Positions 28,588 through 37,931 of a stretch of 64,000 nt of DNA are shown in pieces. Position 1 is the stretch's first letter, and each line of letters opens with the position of its first letter. A program made the position numbers and the translations under genes. The notes beneath the pieces were generated by a model. That model saw only the letters and a list, made by a program, of their open reading frames with translations, searched no databases and was not told the origin of the DNA. Origin of the DNA: Rhizobium sp. CF080 (GTDB lineage Bacteria > Pseudomonadota > Alphaproteobacteria > Rhizobiales > Rhizobiaceae); NCBI RefSeq assembly GCF_000282095.2, contig NZ_AKKC02000016.1, forward strand, positions 124,001 to 188,000, written 5' to 3'.

Positions 28588-31500
28588 GCTCTTTCCAACT
28601 GGACGAGGTCGAGCCCGTCGCCCAGCTCGCGGCGTGCGGTCTCGACCAGGCTCATCTGGTGGGTGAAGAGCACCGTCTGGAATTTTTCGCCAGCCGCCGC
28701 CAGAGTACGGATGCCGGCGGCGGTCCGCTCGTCGTCGAAGGTCTGGAAAATGTCGTCGAGGATCAGCGGTGCCGGCTCGTTGCGGCTGCAATAATCCTCC
28801 AGGAAGGCGAGGCGCAGCGCCATGTAGAGCTGGTCGCCGGTGCCCTCGCTCAATCCATCAAGCCGCACCTGCTCGCCGGTTTTGCGCTCGACCGCGAGCT
28901 GCAGCTCATCCTTCTCGTCATAGATCTGGACGAGGCGCGAAAAGCGGCCGCCAGTGAGATCGGCAAAGACCTGCCCTGCCCGCTGCATGACCGGATCGGC
29001 CTGGCGTTCGCGATAGGCTTCCATAGAGTTGGCCAGAAGGCCGGCCGCGAGTTTCAGTACCACCCAGCGCCGCGCGAGATCCTTTGCCTCCGTCTCGGCT
29101 GCGAACTTCTGGAAGACCGCGCGTTCGGCGCCGATGCCGGTTTCGAGCTCGCGGCGGCGGCGTTCGCTGTCGGCCCCCGCGATACCGAGCGCCTTCATCC
29201 GCTCGACCTGGCGGGCATCCTCGGCATCCAGCCTCTCGATTTCCAATCCCGCGGCGATCCTGTCAAAACCAGCGAGTGCGGCGCGCGCCTCGTCCTCGCT
29301 TGCACCGTCTGCCTGTTCCGCAAAGCGGGTACGGCATTGTGCCAGGCTCGCTTCCAACCGGTTATGCTCGTGAAGATCACGAAGAAGGCCAGCGGCTTCC
29401 TCGATTTCCGTGGATGCGGCAGAGGCAAGGCTGCGCAGGTCCGCCAAAAGCGCCTCAGCCTCTGCCGAATGGCGGGCGACCGCGAGTTCCGCGCGCTCCA
29501 GCGCCGTGGAGAGCGTTGCCTGCTGGTTCGCGGCGGTCCTGGCGCCCATGGCGCGGTCGTTGAGCATGCCCGCTGCGACATCGGCCGGCAGCAAAGCAAG
29601 ATCCGGCGACACTTCGGCGGCGATCCTGCGCACCTCCGTTTCGAAATCCTCCATGTCCCGCGTCATGCCGCGCACGCGCCGGTCGCGGTTTTCCCGCTCG
29701 GAAAGCAGATCCGGGACGGTGCGCCAGATATCCAGCGCCGCCAGAGCCATATCGACGGTCGCGTCTTCCGGAAGACCCGCCAGGACTGCCGCATTGGAAA
29801 ACGTGGAACGCCAGAGTTCGATATCACGGCGGAGGACCGTCTCGCGCTCCTCCAGTTTTTCCAAGGCTTCTTCGGCGGAGTGACGCTTGCCTTCCAGCGA
29901 CCGGCTTTCGGTCCAGCGCTCGTTGAGTTCGCCGATCCGGCGTTCGAGCCCGCGGGCGAGAGCGGGCGGCGGAAGAGCCGCCGCGGCCAGACCGACCGCA
30001 TCGGCCAGCGCCAGCAGGGCCGGCTTGAGTTTCTCTTGCCTGAGGCGCAGCGTCTCCAGCTCATCGCGCGCCTCGTTCAATGCGCCCGACAGCAGCGAAA
30101 GCCCATCGACGGCACGTCGCCAGTCGATCATCCGCTCCGGCGTTGACGGCGCGACGGGTGCGGCATGGAAAAGATCTTCGAATTCGGTGACCGCGTCGGC
30201 GGCGGCAATGCCGCTTTCCTTGGCAGTGATCTCGGCAGCGCCGATCGCCTGTTGCAGTTCGCGCTGTCGCAGGGTGAGCTGGGCATGGCGCGACACACGC
30301 TCGGCATCGGCGAGCGCCGCATCGGCCAGCCGGTCGGTTTCCCCAACCGCGATCTTCAACTCGCTGAGTTTATCGGCCGATGGCGTTGTCCCGAGCGCAT
30401 CGATCTTCTCGTCTCGGCCGGCTCTTGCCGCTGCGATATCCTCGCGGGAGACGATCCTCCCCTGTCCTTCCAGGGCCGCAAGCTGGCTGGTGATCGCCTT
30501 GGCTTCGTCCCTGAAGCCGGCGAGCTTCTGGGCCGCCTGCACGCTTTCCGTCTTCGCTGCCTCGATCAGCCGGCGATGATGGGTAAGCGTCGCGATATCC
30601 GGCAGCGGCACCGAAAGAAGGCGTGGGATATCCTTGACTGGCGGGTCGAGGCGAGCGGCAGCTACGGCGAGGTCACTTTCCGCCCGGGCGACGCGCACCT
30701 GCAGGGTTTCGATGCTGGAGAGTTCGTTGATCTCGGGGCGCAGTGCCGCAAGCTGCTCCGCCCAAGGTTTCGGGTCGATCAGGCGGCCGTCACGACCCTG
30801 GTCTCCAAGCCGCCGCACAACATCCTGGGCGTCCTCGATCTGCTGGCGCAGCTGTTTTAGGCCTCGATCGAGCTCGGTGCCTTCCTCGACCAATTTGCGG
30901 AGGCGCACGAGATCGGCATCGGCCGGCTGGGCGCGCTGAAGCTCTTCGAATTTGCCAAAGCCGAGCCGGCGGGCCGACTGGGCGATACGCTGGTCGAAAT
31001 CGTCGACCTCGCCGCGCACCCGGGCGATGTCTTCCCGCGCATTGACGTAAGCACCCTTATCAGCATGAGCAGCAACAATTCTGGGCGCAGCGGCGATCAA
31101 CGCTTCGTCAACATGCACGGCAGAGATCTCATCGCGCAGACGCAATGCCTCGGCGTCCGCGGCCTTAAGCGCCTCGGCGTTCTTGCGCTCAGCGTCCAGA
31201 GCTGCGGCAAGCCGGTCCTCGAAGCCGGCCGGCAGCGGAGCCAATGCCTCGTATTGCGTCAGGGCTTCCCGCTCGCGGTCGATCTCCCGCAGCACCGGTT
31301 CCAGCCGCATCAATGTCCTCAAGCGATCAAGGGCGCGCTTGGTCTCCTGCCGTTCGGCCTGCACGGCGGCGAGGTCCGCGTCGAGCTCCCCCTGTTCGGC
31401 GAGCAGCTTCTTCCAGTCACCGGATTTCAGCTCGTTGTCGCGTTCAGCCTTGCGGGCTTCGTCGTGGCTGTCGAGCACCTGATAGAACAGCCGGTCCTTG

Positions 31501-32036
31501 GAGCGGCGCGGCGCATAGATGCCGTCGGCCTCCGCATCGAACGACTTGCGCAGGTCAGAAAGCCCGGTCAGGCCGGAAGCGGCGGAAAACAGCAGGCTGC
31601 CAATCTCGCCGCCGCTTTTCAGCATCGTCTCGCCACCGGCCCTGAGCGATGCGGAATCCAGCCCGAAGGCGCGTTCGAACACATCGCGGGACAGGGTGCC
31701 GAGGAACGGCGCCAGGGCATCCTCGGGCAAGGCCTCTTCCGACTCGCTGGCGGAAAGCAGCGTATTCTTGCGGCCGCGGCGACGGCGGAATTCGAGCGTC
31801 TGCCCGTCGCGCGTCGTGATCGCAGCGCCGACGCGCAACGCAGTCGCATCATGCAGGAAACTGTATTCGGCGGCATTCGGGAAACCGAACAGCAGATCGG
31901 AGATCGCCGACAGCGCCGAGGATTTCCCGGCCTCATTCGGTCCGTAGATCACATGCAATCGGGCATCAGGCCGGAAGATGAGCATCCGGTCGGTCAGCGC
32001 GCCATAGCGCAGAATGTCGAGGCGATTGAAACGCAT
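28584..32036 (-). CDS. YhaN-like SMC/SbcC-type ATPase
   Basis: A 1150-residue ATPase of the Rad50/SbcC kind. The N-terminal half-site has FNRLDILRYGALTD and Walker A YGPNEAGKSS (31-40). A very long Arg/Glu/Ala-rich coiled coil follows. The C-terminal half-site has the ABC signature LSEGTGDQLYMALRLA, Walker B PLILDDIFQTFDDER and the H-loop VLFTHQ. In SbcC this protein with SbcD trims DNA ends and hairpins; YhaN is the shorter relative lacking a clear zinc hook, and I see no CxxC in the coiled coil. Its ATG is three bases after the stop of the nuclease gene at 32040, so the two make a complex from one transcript. Confidence 0.88.
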   Translation of the reverse strand: MRFNRLDILRYGALTDRMLIFRPDARLHVIYGPNEAGKSSALSAISDLLFGFPNAAEYSFLHDATALRVGAAITTRDGQTLEFRRRRGRKNTLLSASESEEALPEDALAPFLGTLSRDVFERAFGLDSASLRAGGETMLKSGGEIGSLLFSAASGLTGLSDLRKSFDAEADGIYAPRRSKDRLFYQVLDSHDEARKAERDNELKSGDWKKLLAEQGELDADLAAVQAERQETKRALDRLRTLMRLEPVLREIDREREALTQYEALAPLPAGFEDRLAAALDAERKNAEALKAADAEALRLRDEISAVHVDEALIAAAPRIVAAHADKGAYVNAREDIARVRGEVDDFDQRIAQSARRLGFGKFEELQRAQPADADLVRLRKLVEEGTELDRGLKQLRQQIEDAQDVVRRLGDQGRDGRLIDPKPWAEQLAALRPEINELSSIETLQVRVARAESDLAVAAARLDPPVKDIPRLLSVPLPDIATLTHHRRLIEAAKTESVQAAQKLAGFRDEAKAITSQLAALEGQGRIVSREDIAAARAGRDEKIDALGTTPSADKLSELKIAVGETDRLADAALADAERVSRHAQLTLRQRELQQAIGAAEITAKESGIAAADAVTEFEDLFHAAPVAPSTPERMIDWRRAVDGLSLLSGALNEARDELETLRLRQEKLKPALLALADAVGLAAAALPPPALARGLERRIGELNERWTESRSLEGKRHSAEEALEKLEERETVLRRDIELWRSTFSNAAVLAGLPEDATVDMALAALDIWRTVPDLLSERENRDRRVRGMTRDMEDFETEVRRIAAEVSPDLALLPADVAAGMLNDRAMGARTAANQQATLSTALERAELAVARHSAEAEALLADLRSLASAASTEIEEAAGLLRDLHEHNRLEASLAQCRTRFAEQADGASEDEARAALAGFDRIAAGLEIERLDAEDARQVERMKALGIAGADSERRRRELETGIGAERAVFQKFAAETEAKDLARRWVVLKLAAGLLANSMEAYRERQADPVMQRAGQVFADLTGGRFSRLVQIYDEKDELQLAVERKTGEQVRLDGLSEGTGDQLYMALRLAFLEDYCSRNEPAPLILDDIFQTFDDERTAAGIRTLAAAGEKFQTVLFTHQMSLVETARRELGDGLDLVQLERA

Positions 32037-32039
32037 GGA

Positions 32040-33275
32040 TCAGCCAGCCCTCGCCGCACGCGAGAGCAGGAGATCGCGGGCCTCCGCCAGCAGCGCTTCG
32101 GCATCGTCACCGAGCGCCAGTTCGCCTGTACCGATGCCACCCGGCAGGCGCGCGGTGATCTCGGCGATCTTGGCGTTGGCATCAGCGAGTAGTTCGGCGG
32201 GAAAGCCGTCCACCGGGATGAGGCTTTCGAGGCCGAGCATATCGGCCGCGACGCTTGTCCCGTTGGTTGACGGCTCAAGCCGCACTTCCAGCTTTTCCAG
32301 CCAGATATCCTCGTGGGAACGATGGCAGGCGGCCTGTACCTCGTCGCGAAAGTCCTCGGCGCGGGCCATGACTTCGTTGCGGAAGTGGCTTTTGCCGGTG
32401 ATGCGGATGCGTAGCGCCAGCGGCCGGGCTTCCATTCGCTCAACGACGTTTTCGAGGGCGCTCTCGATACGGCGCAGGATCGCCGGAATGTTGTCGTCCG
32501 GTTCGACCGCGACGGCGAGTTCGGCGAAACGGGCGCTGTCGGTGATGACCCGCTCATGGGTGATGCGGCCGTCCTCGACCGTCACAAGGACCGCGCCCTT
32601 CGCCCCCTGCTCGCGGATCGAGCGACCCTGGAGGTTGCCGGGGAAGACGACCAGCGGGTCCTCGGCGACGATCTCGAAATCATGCACGTGGCCGAGTGCC
32701 CAGTAGTCATAACCGCGCGAGCGCAGATCCTCGACCGAGCACGGCGCATAGGGCGCATGCGGTTCGCGGCCGGTGAGCGAGGTGTGCAACACGCCGATAT
32801 TGAACCAGCCGGTTTCCGGCTTCGGATAGGCGAGTGCCAGGTTCTCGCTCGCGGAGCGTTCGGCAAAACCCTGGCCGTGCAGCGCCACCTTCAGGTGATC
32901 GAGCTTGAAACTGCCCGGCTTGTTGACCGGGAATTCGCTGACATTCTTCGGCAGGGTGATCGTTTTAGTGATGACGCTTTCGGCGTCGTGATTGCCCTTC
33001 AGCAGGAAGACCGGAATGCCGGCGCGTTCCAGCCGCGCCACTTCGCGGTTGAAGAACAGGCCGATCTTGTTGTCCTTCCAGTCACCGTCATAGACGTCGC
33101 CGGCGACGATGAAGAAATCCACCCTGCGCTCGACCGCCTCGTCGACCAGGCCTGAAAACGCCCTGCGGCTTGCCTCGATGAACAGTTCGGCAATCGCGGC
33201 ATCCTTCAGCGCCAGCCCCTGGAAGGGACTGCCGAGATGCAGGTCGGCGGCGTGAATGAATCGGAAGGAGGTCAT
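32040..33275 (-). CDS. YhaO/SbcD-like DNA repair metallo-exonuclease
   Basis: A 411-residue calcineurin-like phosphoesterase with the Mre11/SbcD metal motifs: IHAADLHLGSPFQG, VAGDVYDGDWKDN, LLKGNHDAES and WALGHVHD. The C-terminal 150 residues would be the capping and ATPase-contact region. It is the nuclease partner of the ATPase encoded three bases downstream, and the pair probably acts on DNA ends or hairpins. The ATG is preceded by a weak AGCGAT stretch only. A divergent aldo/keto reductase gene starts 115 bases away, so a shared promoter region lies at 33276-33390. Confidence 0.88.
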   Translation of the reverse strand: MTSFRFIHAADLHLGSPFQGLALKDAAIAELFIEASRRAFSGLVDEAVERRVDFFIVAGDVYDGDWKDNKIGLFFNREVARLERAGIPVFLLKGNHDAESVITKTITLPKNVSEFPVNKPGSFKLDHLKVALHGQGFAERSASENLALAYPKPETGWFNIGVLHTSLTGREPHAPYAPCSVEDLRSRGYDYWALGHVHDFEIVAEDPLVVFPGNLQGRSIREQGAKGAVLVTVEDGRITHERVITDSARFAELAVAVEPDDNIPAILRRIESALENVVERMEARPLALRIRITGKSHFRNEVMARAEDFRDEVQAACHRSHEDIWLEKLEVRLEPSTNGTSVAADMLGLESLIPVDGFPAELLADANAKIAEITARLPGGIGTGELALGDDAEALLAEARDLLLSRAARAG

Positions 33276-33390
33276 CGAATCGCTTGTTTCGGTTGCCGGA
33301 GCAGATCAGGTGTTTTAGGCAAATGCCGGGCACGAAGAAAGCTCGGGGTTCCGCAGCCTGTGGATAGCCCAATCAAACTCGGAGGACACC

Positions 33391-34377
33391 ATGAGAAACC
33401 ATGCGTTCGGACGCACATCCTTCACCGTCAGCGAGATCGGTTTCGGCGCCTGGCAGATCGGCGGCTCCTGGGGTGACGTCAGCGAAGCGGATGGACGCAA
33501 AGCGCTGGAAGCGGCGCTCGATGCCGGCGTCACCTTCATCGATACCGCCGACGTCTACGGCGACGGCCGCTCGGAAAAGATCATTGCCGGCGTCCTGAAG
33601 TCGCGCGGCGGCAATCGTCCGATGGTGGCGACCAAGGCCGGGAGGCGCTTGAGCCCGCATGTCACTGAGGGCTATACCGAGGCCAATCTCGAAGGCTTCA
33701 TCGACCGCAGCCTGAAGAATCTCGGGCTCGACAGCCTCGACCTCGTGCAACTCCACTGCCCGCCGACCGAAGTCCTCTACCGTCCGGAAGTTTTTGGCGC
33801 GCTCGACGATTTGCGTCGTGCCGGCAAGATCAAGAATTACGGGGTCAGCGTCGAGAAGGTCGAAGAGGCGCTGAAGGCGATCGAATATCCCGACGTCACC
33901 AGCATCCAGATCATCTACAACATCTTTCGCCAGCGCCCGGCGGACCTGTTCTTCAAGGAGGCCAAACGCAAGAACGTCGCGGTCATCGTCCGCGTGCCGC
34001 TGGCGAGCGGTCTGCTCTCCGGCAAGATTTCCCGCGATACGGCCTTTGCCAAGGACGACCACCGCAACTTCAACCGCCACGGCGATGCCTTCGATGTCGG
34101 CGAGACCTTTGCCGGCGTGCCGTTCGAAGTCGGCCTTGAGGCGGTCGAGGAAGTCCGCAAGCTGGTGCCGACGGGCGCTTCGATGGCGGCTTTCGCGCTG
34201 AAATGGATCCTGATGAACGAGGCCGTCACCGTCGTCATCCCCGGCGCCCGCAACGAGGCACAGGCCAAGGGTAATGCGGCGGCAGCCGAGCTTGCCGCCC
34301 TTTCTGCCGACGTGATGACTGCGACAAAGGAAATCTATGCGCGGCTGGTCGCCCCGCATGTGCATCAGCGCTGGTAG
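33391..34377 (+). CDS. Aldo/keto reductase
   Basis: A 328-residue (alpha/beta)8-barrel oxidoreductase using NADPH. The start ATG follows GGAGGACACC. The N-terminal SEIGFGAWQIGGSWG and DTADVYGDGRSE carry the catalytic Asp and Tyr, VATKAGRR holds the catalytic Lys, and the active His lies in LVQLHCPP. The C-terminal VVIPGARN segment binds the cofactor phosphate, as in the family. Substrate unknown; such enzymes reduce aldehydes or sugars. It has no obvious operon partner. A palindromic intergenic element follows it. Confidence 0.92.
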   Translation: MRNHAFGRTSFTVSEIGFGAWQIGGSWGDVSEADGRKALEAALDAGVTFIDTADVYGDGRSEKIIAGVLKSRGGNRPMVATKAGRRLSPHVTEGYTEANLEGFIDRSLKNLGLDSLDLVQLHCPPTEVLYRPEVFGALDDLRRAGKIKNYGVSVEKVEEALKAIEYPDVTSIQIIYNIFRQRPADLFFKEAKRKNVAVIVRVPLASGLLSGKISRDTAFAKDDHRNFNRHGDAFDVGETFAGVPFEVGLEAVEEVRKLVPTGASMAAFALKWILMNEAVTVVIPGARNEAQAKGNAAAAELAALSADVMTATKEIYARLVAPHVHQRW

Positions 34378-34410
34378 CGGGTGGAATTGCTATCCTGCAT
34401 CGGCGGGAAG

Positions 34411-34534
34411 CCCCTCATCCGGCTGCCGCCACCTTCTCCCCGTAGAAACGGGGAGAAGGAATTTGTGGCACCGCCGCGCTCCGTCCTCCTTCTCCCCGCG
34501 TGCGGGGAGAAGGTCCCGGCAGGGGGAGGAGGGG
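34411..34534. repeat. RIME-type palindromic intergenic element
   Basis: Two near-perfect palindromes about 25-29 bases long stand side by side: CCTTCTCCCCGT-agaa-ACGGGGAGAAGG at 34432-34459 and CCTTCTCCCCGC-gt-GCGGGGAGAAGG at 34488-34513. They are flanked by CCCCTCATCCGGCTGCC on the left and a GGCAGGGGGAGGAGGGG tail on the right. This matches the Rhizobium-specific intergenic mosaic elements as I recall them. It sits between the convergent ends of the aldo/keto reductase and GNAT genes, where it could also act as a transcript-end hairpin. Confidence 0.8.
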
Positions 34535-34549
34535 CCATCGTCTTTTTTT

Positions 34550-35017
34550 CTACTGCCCGATCGTAAACCGGTAGATCGTCCCGCCATCTGAATTGATGCG
34601 CTCTACGTCCCCTCCTCCGGCGGCGTCGATCACCCGAGGCCAGAAGGCCTGAGCCGGTGTGTTCAACGCCGTGATGCTCAATTCCCACAGGCCGGGACGG
34701 GCGTGCAGGACAGCCTTCGCGGCGTCCCGGCCAGCGCCAAGCCCCCGCGCGCCCGGGACGATATAGAATTCGGCGATCGCGAAATCCGTGCCTCGGCCGG
34801 ATGGTGACCAGGTATTGACGAAGGCGAAGCCGATACATTCGCCGCCCCGTCGAACGAGATAGGGCCAGCGGCTTTCAGGTTCCTGCCAATAGGCCTCGAA
34901 ATACGGGTCGTCAGCGCCGGAGCCGCCATATCGTTCGAACTCGGCGAGACATTCGGAGAGAAGACCCTTCAGCAGAGGTTTGTGCGCCGCAGACGCCAGT
35001 TCGATGCAAATACCCAT
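34550..35017 (-). CDS. GNAT family N-acetyltransferase
   Basis: A 155-residue protein starting at the ATG 35017, which has AAGGAG five bases upstream (a GTG one codon earlier is less likely). The GNAT fold is indicated by CIGFAFVNTW (beta 3-4) and the acetyl-CoA loop VPGARGLGAGRDAAKAV, a variant of the Q/RxxGxG/A motif, followed by ELSITALNTPAQAFW. Such enzymes acetylate small molecules or protein N-termini; the substrate is unknown. It stands alone between a RIME element and the terminator of the phytase-domain gene. Confidence 0.82.
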   Translation of the reverse strand: MGICIELASAAHKPLLKGLLSECLAEFERYGGSGADDPYFEAYWQEPESRWPYLVRRGGECIGFAFVNTWSPSGRGTDFAIAEFYIVPGARGLGAGRDAAKAVLHARPGLWELSITALNTPAQAFWPRVIDAAGGGDVERINSDGGTIYRFTIGQ

Positions 35018-35032
35018 CACATCTCCTTACAG

Positions 35033-35060
35033 AAAAAGGCCGGGCAAAACCCGGCCTTTT
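35033..35060 (-). terminator. Rho-independent terminator after phytase-domain gene
   Basis: An eleven-pair stem (AAAAGGCCGGG / CCCGGCCTTTT) with a five-base loop, giving a run of U on the minus strand. It lies 22 bases past the stop of the gene ending at 35082 and before the GNAT start. Confidence 0.85.
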
Positions 35061-35081
35061 CCGTTTCAGCCTTGAAGGGGC

Positions 35082-37277
35082 TCAGTTCGTGCCCTTCAGG
35101 TCAACCGGGAAGAACAGGGTTTCGCCGGAGCTGTCGTCCACGCCGTCGTTGTCGGTGACGGCGAAGGCCTTGCCGGACTTGTCGAAGGTGAAGCCTTCGA
35201 GCTTGTCGGCGATATAGCCGTTCGATGCGGTCTTCAGGTCGACCATGAAGTCATGGGCTTCCTGCTTCTTGACCACCGGCAGTTCAGTGCCGATCTTGCC
35301 CGGCTTCAGGTCGGCGATCGCCACCCGATAGAGCTTCTTCAGCTTGGCGGCATCGCCGAGCAGGTTGTCACGCTCGACGATATAGACGTGATCGCCATGA
35401 GCGGTGATTTCCGAAAGGCCGACCCATCCGGCTTCGGTCTTGTCGAGCGGGTAGCGCACGGCGCCCCATTCCTTGGACTTCGGCTTGTAGGAGACGAGCT
35501 TGACGGTACCCTTCGGGTCGTCCTTCCACTCGCGCTGCATCGCCATCCACAGCACCATGTCGTCGCCTGACCCAACGGTCGTCACGCCTTCGAAACCGTA
35601 GCGGGTCTCACTGGCAAGCAGGTCTGCGGGCAGGCCGATCTCGGCCTTGATCTCGCCCTTGGCGTTGACGTTGTAGAGGCCATGGCCGGTCAGCTTGGCG
35701 GAATCGCCTTCCGACGCGAGCCAGAAACCGCCCTTGCCGTCGAGGGCGATGCCTTCGATGTCGAGCTTCTGGGCGGGCTGGCCATCACGGGTGATGCGGA
35801 CCACGCCGGTGATCTCGGCCGGCTTCCTGGTGGTATCGATGGTGAAGATCGACGGCTGCATGCTGTAGACCGAGTCGCTGACGGCATAGAGGATGCCGTC
35901 CTTCTGGGCGTCGCCGACCAGGCCGGAGAGCGCGCCCCAGCCGAGCACGTTGCCGTCCAGATCCTTCGAGACGAGCCTCGGATAGTTGGCAACGCCTTCT
36001 TCGAGCGCATAGATCATCACGTGCGAACGGGCGCCGCCGTCCTTGCCGAGATCGACTTCGTTGGCGGTCGCAAACAGGTTGCGGCCCGGAATGGCGACGG
36101 CACCTTCCGGCGAAATGCCCGAAGGCAGGATCTGCATGAGCTGCGGCTCGGCGCCGGTGTCCTTGTAGACGGCGACGATCGAGGCGCGTTCGGCGAGCAG
36201 GAAGAAATACTTCTGGCCGTTGAAGGTCGCAGCCTCCATGCCCTCGACTTCGATGCCCTTCGAGCGCGCGCGCTTTTCCGGGAAATGGCCGAGGCGGGCA
36301 ACCGCGCGCTCCAGCGAGGCGCCGGATTCGTAAAGGACCTTGCCGGTGCGGTCGAAGATGGTGAAGCCGCGCGAACCGCCCTTCCAGTCACCTTCGTTGG
36401 CGACGACGAGGCGGTTGTTGTCGAGCCACTTGATGGCATCCGGCTCGCGCAGCACGCCCGAGGCCTTGCCGGTGAACGACAGCTGGCCGTCGGTCTTGTT
36501 GTCGATGCCTTCGAGATCGGCCTTGCCGGCGGAGAAGTGGCCGGTGACCTGGCCGGTCTTGCCGTCGATGATGACGATCTCGTTGTTTTCCTGCATCGTC
36601 AGGGCAATTTCGCCATTGTCGTTGATGGCAACGAATTCGGGCTCCGGATCTTCCGGCGCGACACCGGCAAGGCCGGTCAGCGTGACGTGCTTGATCGAGG
36701 CGCAGTCGGCGATACCGTCCTTCAGCGAGACGATGACGAGGTCGCCGGCCGGCATCTGCGGGATGGCACCGTCATTGACCTCTTCATCGCGCTCGTTCTC
36801 GATGGCGATCGCGGCAAAGGTCTTGTCCTTCGAGACGGCGATCGAGTCCGGCTGGCCGCCGAGATCGCAGGTCAGGTCGATCTTCTTGGTCGCGATGTCG
36901 ACGACGGCGAGCATGCCGGTCGGCTTCTGCTTGCTTTCGCCCGTGTTGACGGCGGCGAGAACCTTCTTGCCGACAGCCGCGACCGAGGTCGGCTCACCCT
37001 TGAAGGTGAGCGCGCCGAGCGCCTTCGGAGCCTTCGGATCGGTGATGTCGATGAAGCCGATCGCACCGAGCGGGCTGTCGGAATAGATGAGCGTCATGCC
37101 GTCTTCGCTGGCGGTGACGATTTCGGCCGAGCTGGTGCTCAGCTTGTCCTTGTCGGCGGGAAGATTGCCGGCAACGGGAAAGGAAGCAATGCGGTTGAAA
37201 ACCTGTTCGGCGCTTGCCGGCACGGCGACCGAGGCAAGAAGCGCTGCGGTCAGCGCGGCACGAAGTGAAAACGTCAT
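35082..37277 (-). CDS. Secreted esterase-like phytase-domain protein
   Basis: 731 residues from the ATG at 37277, which has AGGAGGG at ideal distance; an upstream extension in the same frame is not used. The N-terminus MTFSLRAALTAALLASVAVPASA is a Sec signal peptide with an AxA cleavage site. The mature part is a beta-propeller-like protein. Its first half resembles choice-of-anchor/alkaline phosphatase-type propellers with repeated VVIxDGKTG and AVVDIATKK strands. The last 300 residues match the phytase-like esterase domain (DIEGIALDGKGGFWLASEG, KLEGFTFDKSGKAFAVTDND). It is probably periplasmic and may release phosphate from organic phosphates. No Pho box was recognised upstream. Confidence 0.82.
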   Translation of the reverse strand: MTFSLRAALTAALLASVAVPASAEQVFNRIASFPVAGNLPADKDKLSTSSAEIVTASEDGMTLIYSDSPLGAIGFIDITDPKAPKALGALTFKGEPTSVAAVGKKVLAAVNTGESKQKPTGMLAVVDIATKKIDLTCDLGGQPDSIAVSKDKTFAAIAIENERDEEVNDGAIPQMPAGDLVIVSLKDGIADCASIKHVTLTGLAGVAPEDPEPEFVAINDNGEIALTMQENNEIVIIDGKTGQVTGHFSAGKADLEGIDNKTDGQLSFTGKASGVLREPDAIKWLDNNRLVVANEGDWKGGSRGFTIFDRTGKVLYESGASLERAVARLGHFPEKRARSKGIEVEGMEAATFNGQKYFFLLAERASIVAVYKDTGAEPQLMQILPSGISPEGAVAIPGRNLFATANEVDLGKDGGARSHVMIYALEEGVANYPRLVSKDLDGNVLGWGALSGLVGDAQKDGILYAVSDSVYSMQPSIFTIDTTRKPAEITGVVRITRDGQPAQKLDIEGIALDGKGGFWLASEGDSAKLTGHGLYNVNAKGEIKAEIGLPADLLASETRYGFEGVTTVGSGDDMVLWMAMQREWKDDPKGTVKLVSYKPKSKEWGAVRYPLDKTEAGWVGLSEITAHGDHVYIVERDNLLGDAAKLKKLYRVAIADLKPGKIGTELPVVKKQEAHDFMVDLKTASNGYIADKLEGFTFDKSGKAFAVTDNDGVDDSSGETLFFPVDLKGTN

Positions 37278-37387
37278 GGGAAGCCCTCCTGTCCATGAAA
37301 CTACAGGTGGCTTTTGGGCCACGGTCATGACAGGCGGATGACAGTTTTCGCATCCACGGTTGCGGCCGGCAGGGATCGGCTATTCGT

Positions 37388-37414
37388 AAAAAAGGCCCGG
37401 GAAACCCGGGCCTT
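37388..37414 (-). terminator. Rho-independent terminator after hupB
   Basis: Ten-pair stem AAGGCCCGGG / CCCGGGCCTT with an AAA loop, followed on the minus strand by a run of U. It is 42 bases past the hupB stop. Confidence 0.88.
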
Positions 37415-37455
37415 CTTAAACACGAGACTGTAACAGGATGCCCGAAGGCAGCGTG

Positions 37456-37731
37456 TTAGCTGTTGACTGCGTCCTTCAGGCCCTTACCGGCCGAGAACTT
37501 CGGCACATTACGTGCCGGGATGTCGACTTCGGCGCCGGTCGAGGGATTACGACCCTTGGACGCTTCGCGACGGGAAACGGAGAAGCTGCCGAAACCGGCA
37601 AGACGGATATCGCCGCCCTTCTTCAGTTCAGCCTGTACGGTCTCAAAAACGGCGTCTACAGCGGATGCGGCATCAGCCTTGGAGAGGCCGGCCTTCTCGG
37701 CCACTGCGGATACCAACTCATTCTTATTCAT
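37456..37731 (-). CDS. hupB: DNA-binding protein HU
   Basis: A 91-residue HU protein, the normal length. It has MNKNELVSAVAEKAGLSKADA at the N-terminus, the conserved GFGSFSV turn, and the DNA-contacting arm with RNPSTGAEVDIPA and the proline-containing RNPxTG motif. It bends and compacts chromosomal DNA as a dimer. It follows lon on the same strand, as in other Rhizobiales and in E. coli, but a terminator between them (37862-37891) implies its own promoter in 37732-37860. Confidence 0.97.
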   Translation of the reverse strand: MNKNELVSAVAEKAGLSKADAASAVDAVFETVQAELKKGGDIRLAGFGSFSVSRREASKGRNPSTGAEVDIPARNVPKFSAGKGLKDAVNS

Positions 37732-37861
37732 GTTTCCACCCCTTTCAAACGGTTTTGGAACGACTCATGTAATCGGGGCAAACAATAGTCAGGCGCCTGC
37801 CCGTGGCAACCCAAAAGCTCCGCAATCGCCTGAAAAACAAGGGGTAAGCGTTATTTTTCAC

Positions 37862-37891
37862 AAAAAAAGCCGGCTTTGTGCCGGCTTTTTT
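37862..37891. terminator. Bidirectional terminator after lon
   Basis: Twelve-pair stem AAAAAAGCCGGC / GCCGGCTTTTTT with a five-base loop. The U run is usable on both strands; it lies 40 bases after the lon stop on the minus strand. Confidence 0.88.
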
Positions 37892-37931
37892 CATTGCTGG
37901 TGCCAATTTGGCATAACCAAAAGGCTATCGA

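Noticed and set aside
35682..37268. Plus-strand frame of 528 codons opposite the phytase-domain gene, and a similar 802-codon frame opposite lon
   Set aside because: They mirror the codon pattern of the real minus-strand genes and contain no recognisable domain, start site or signal.
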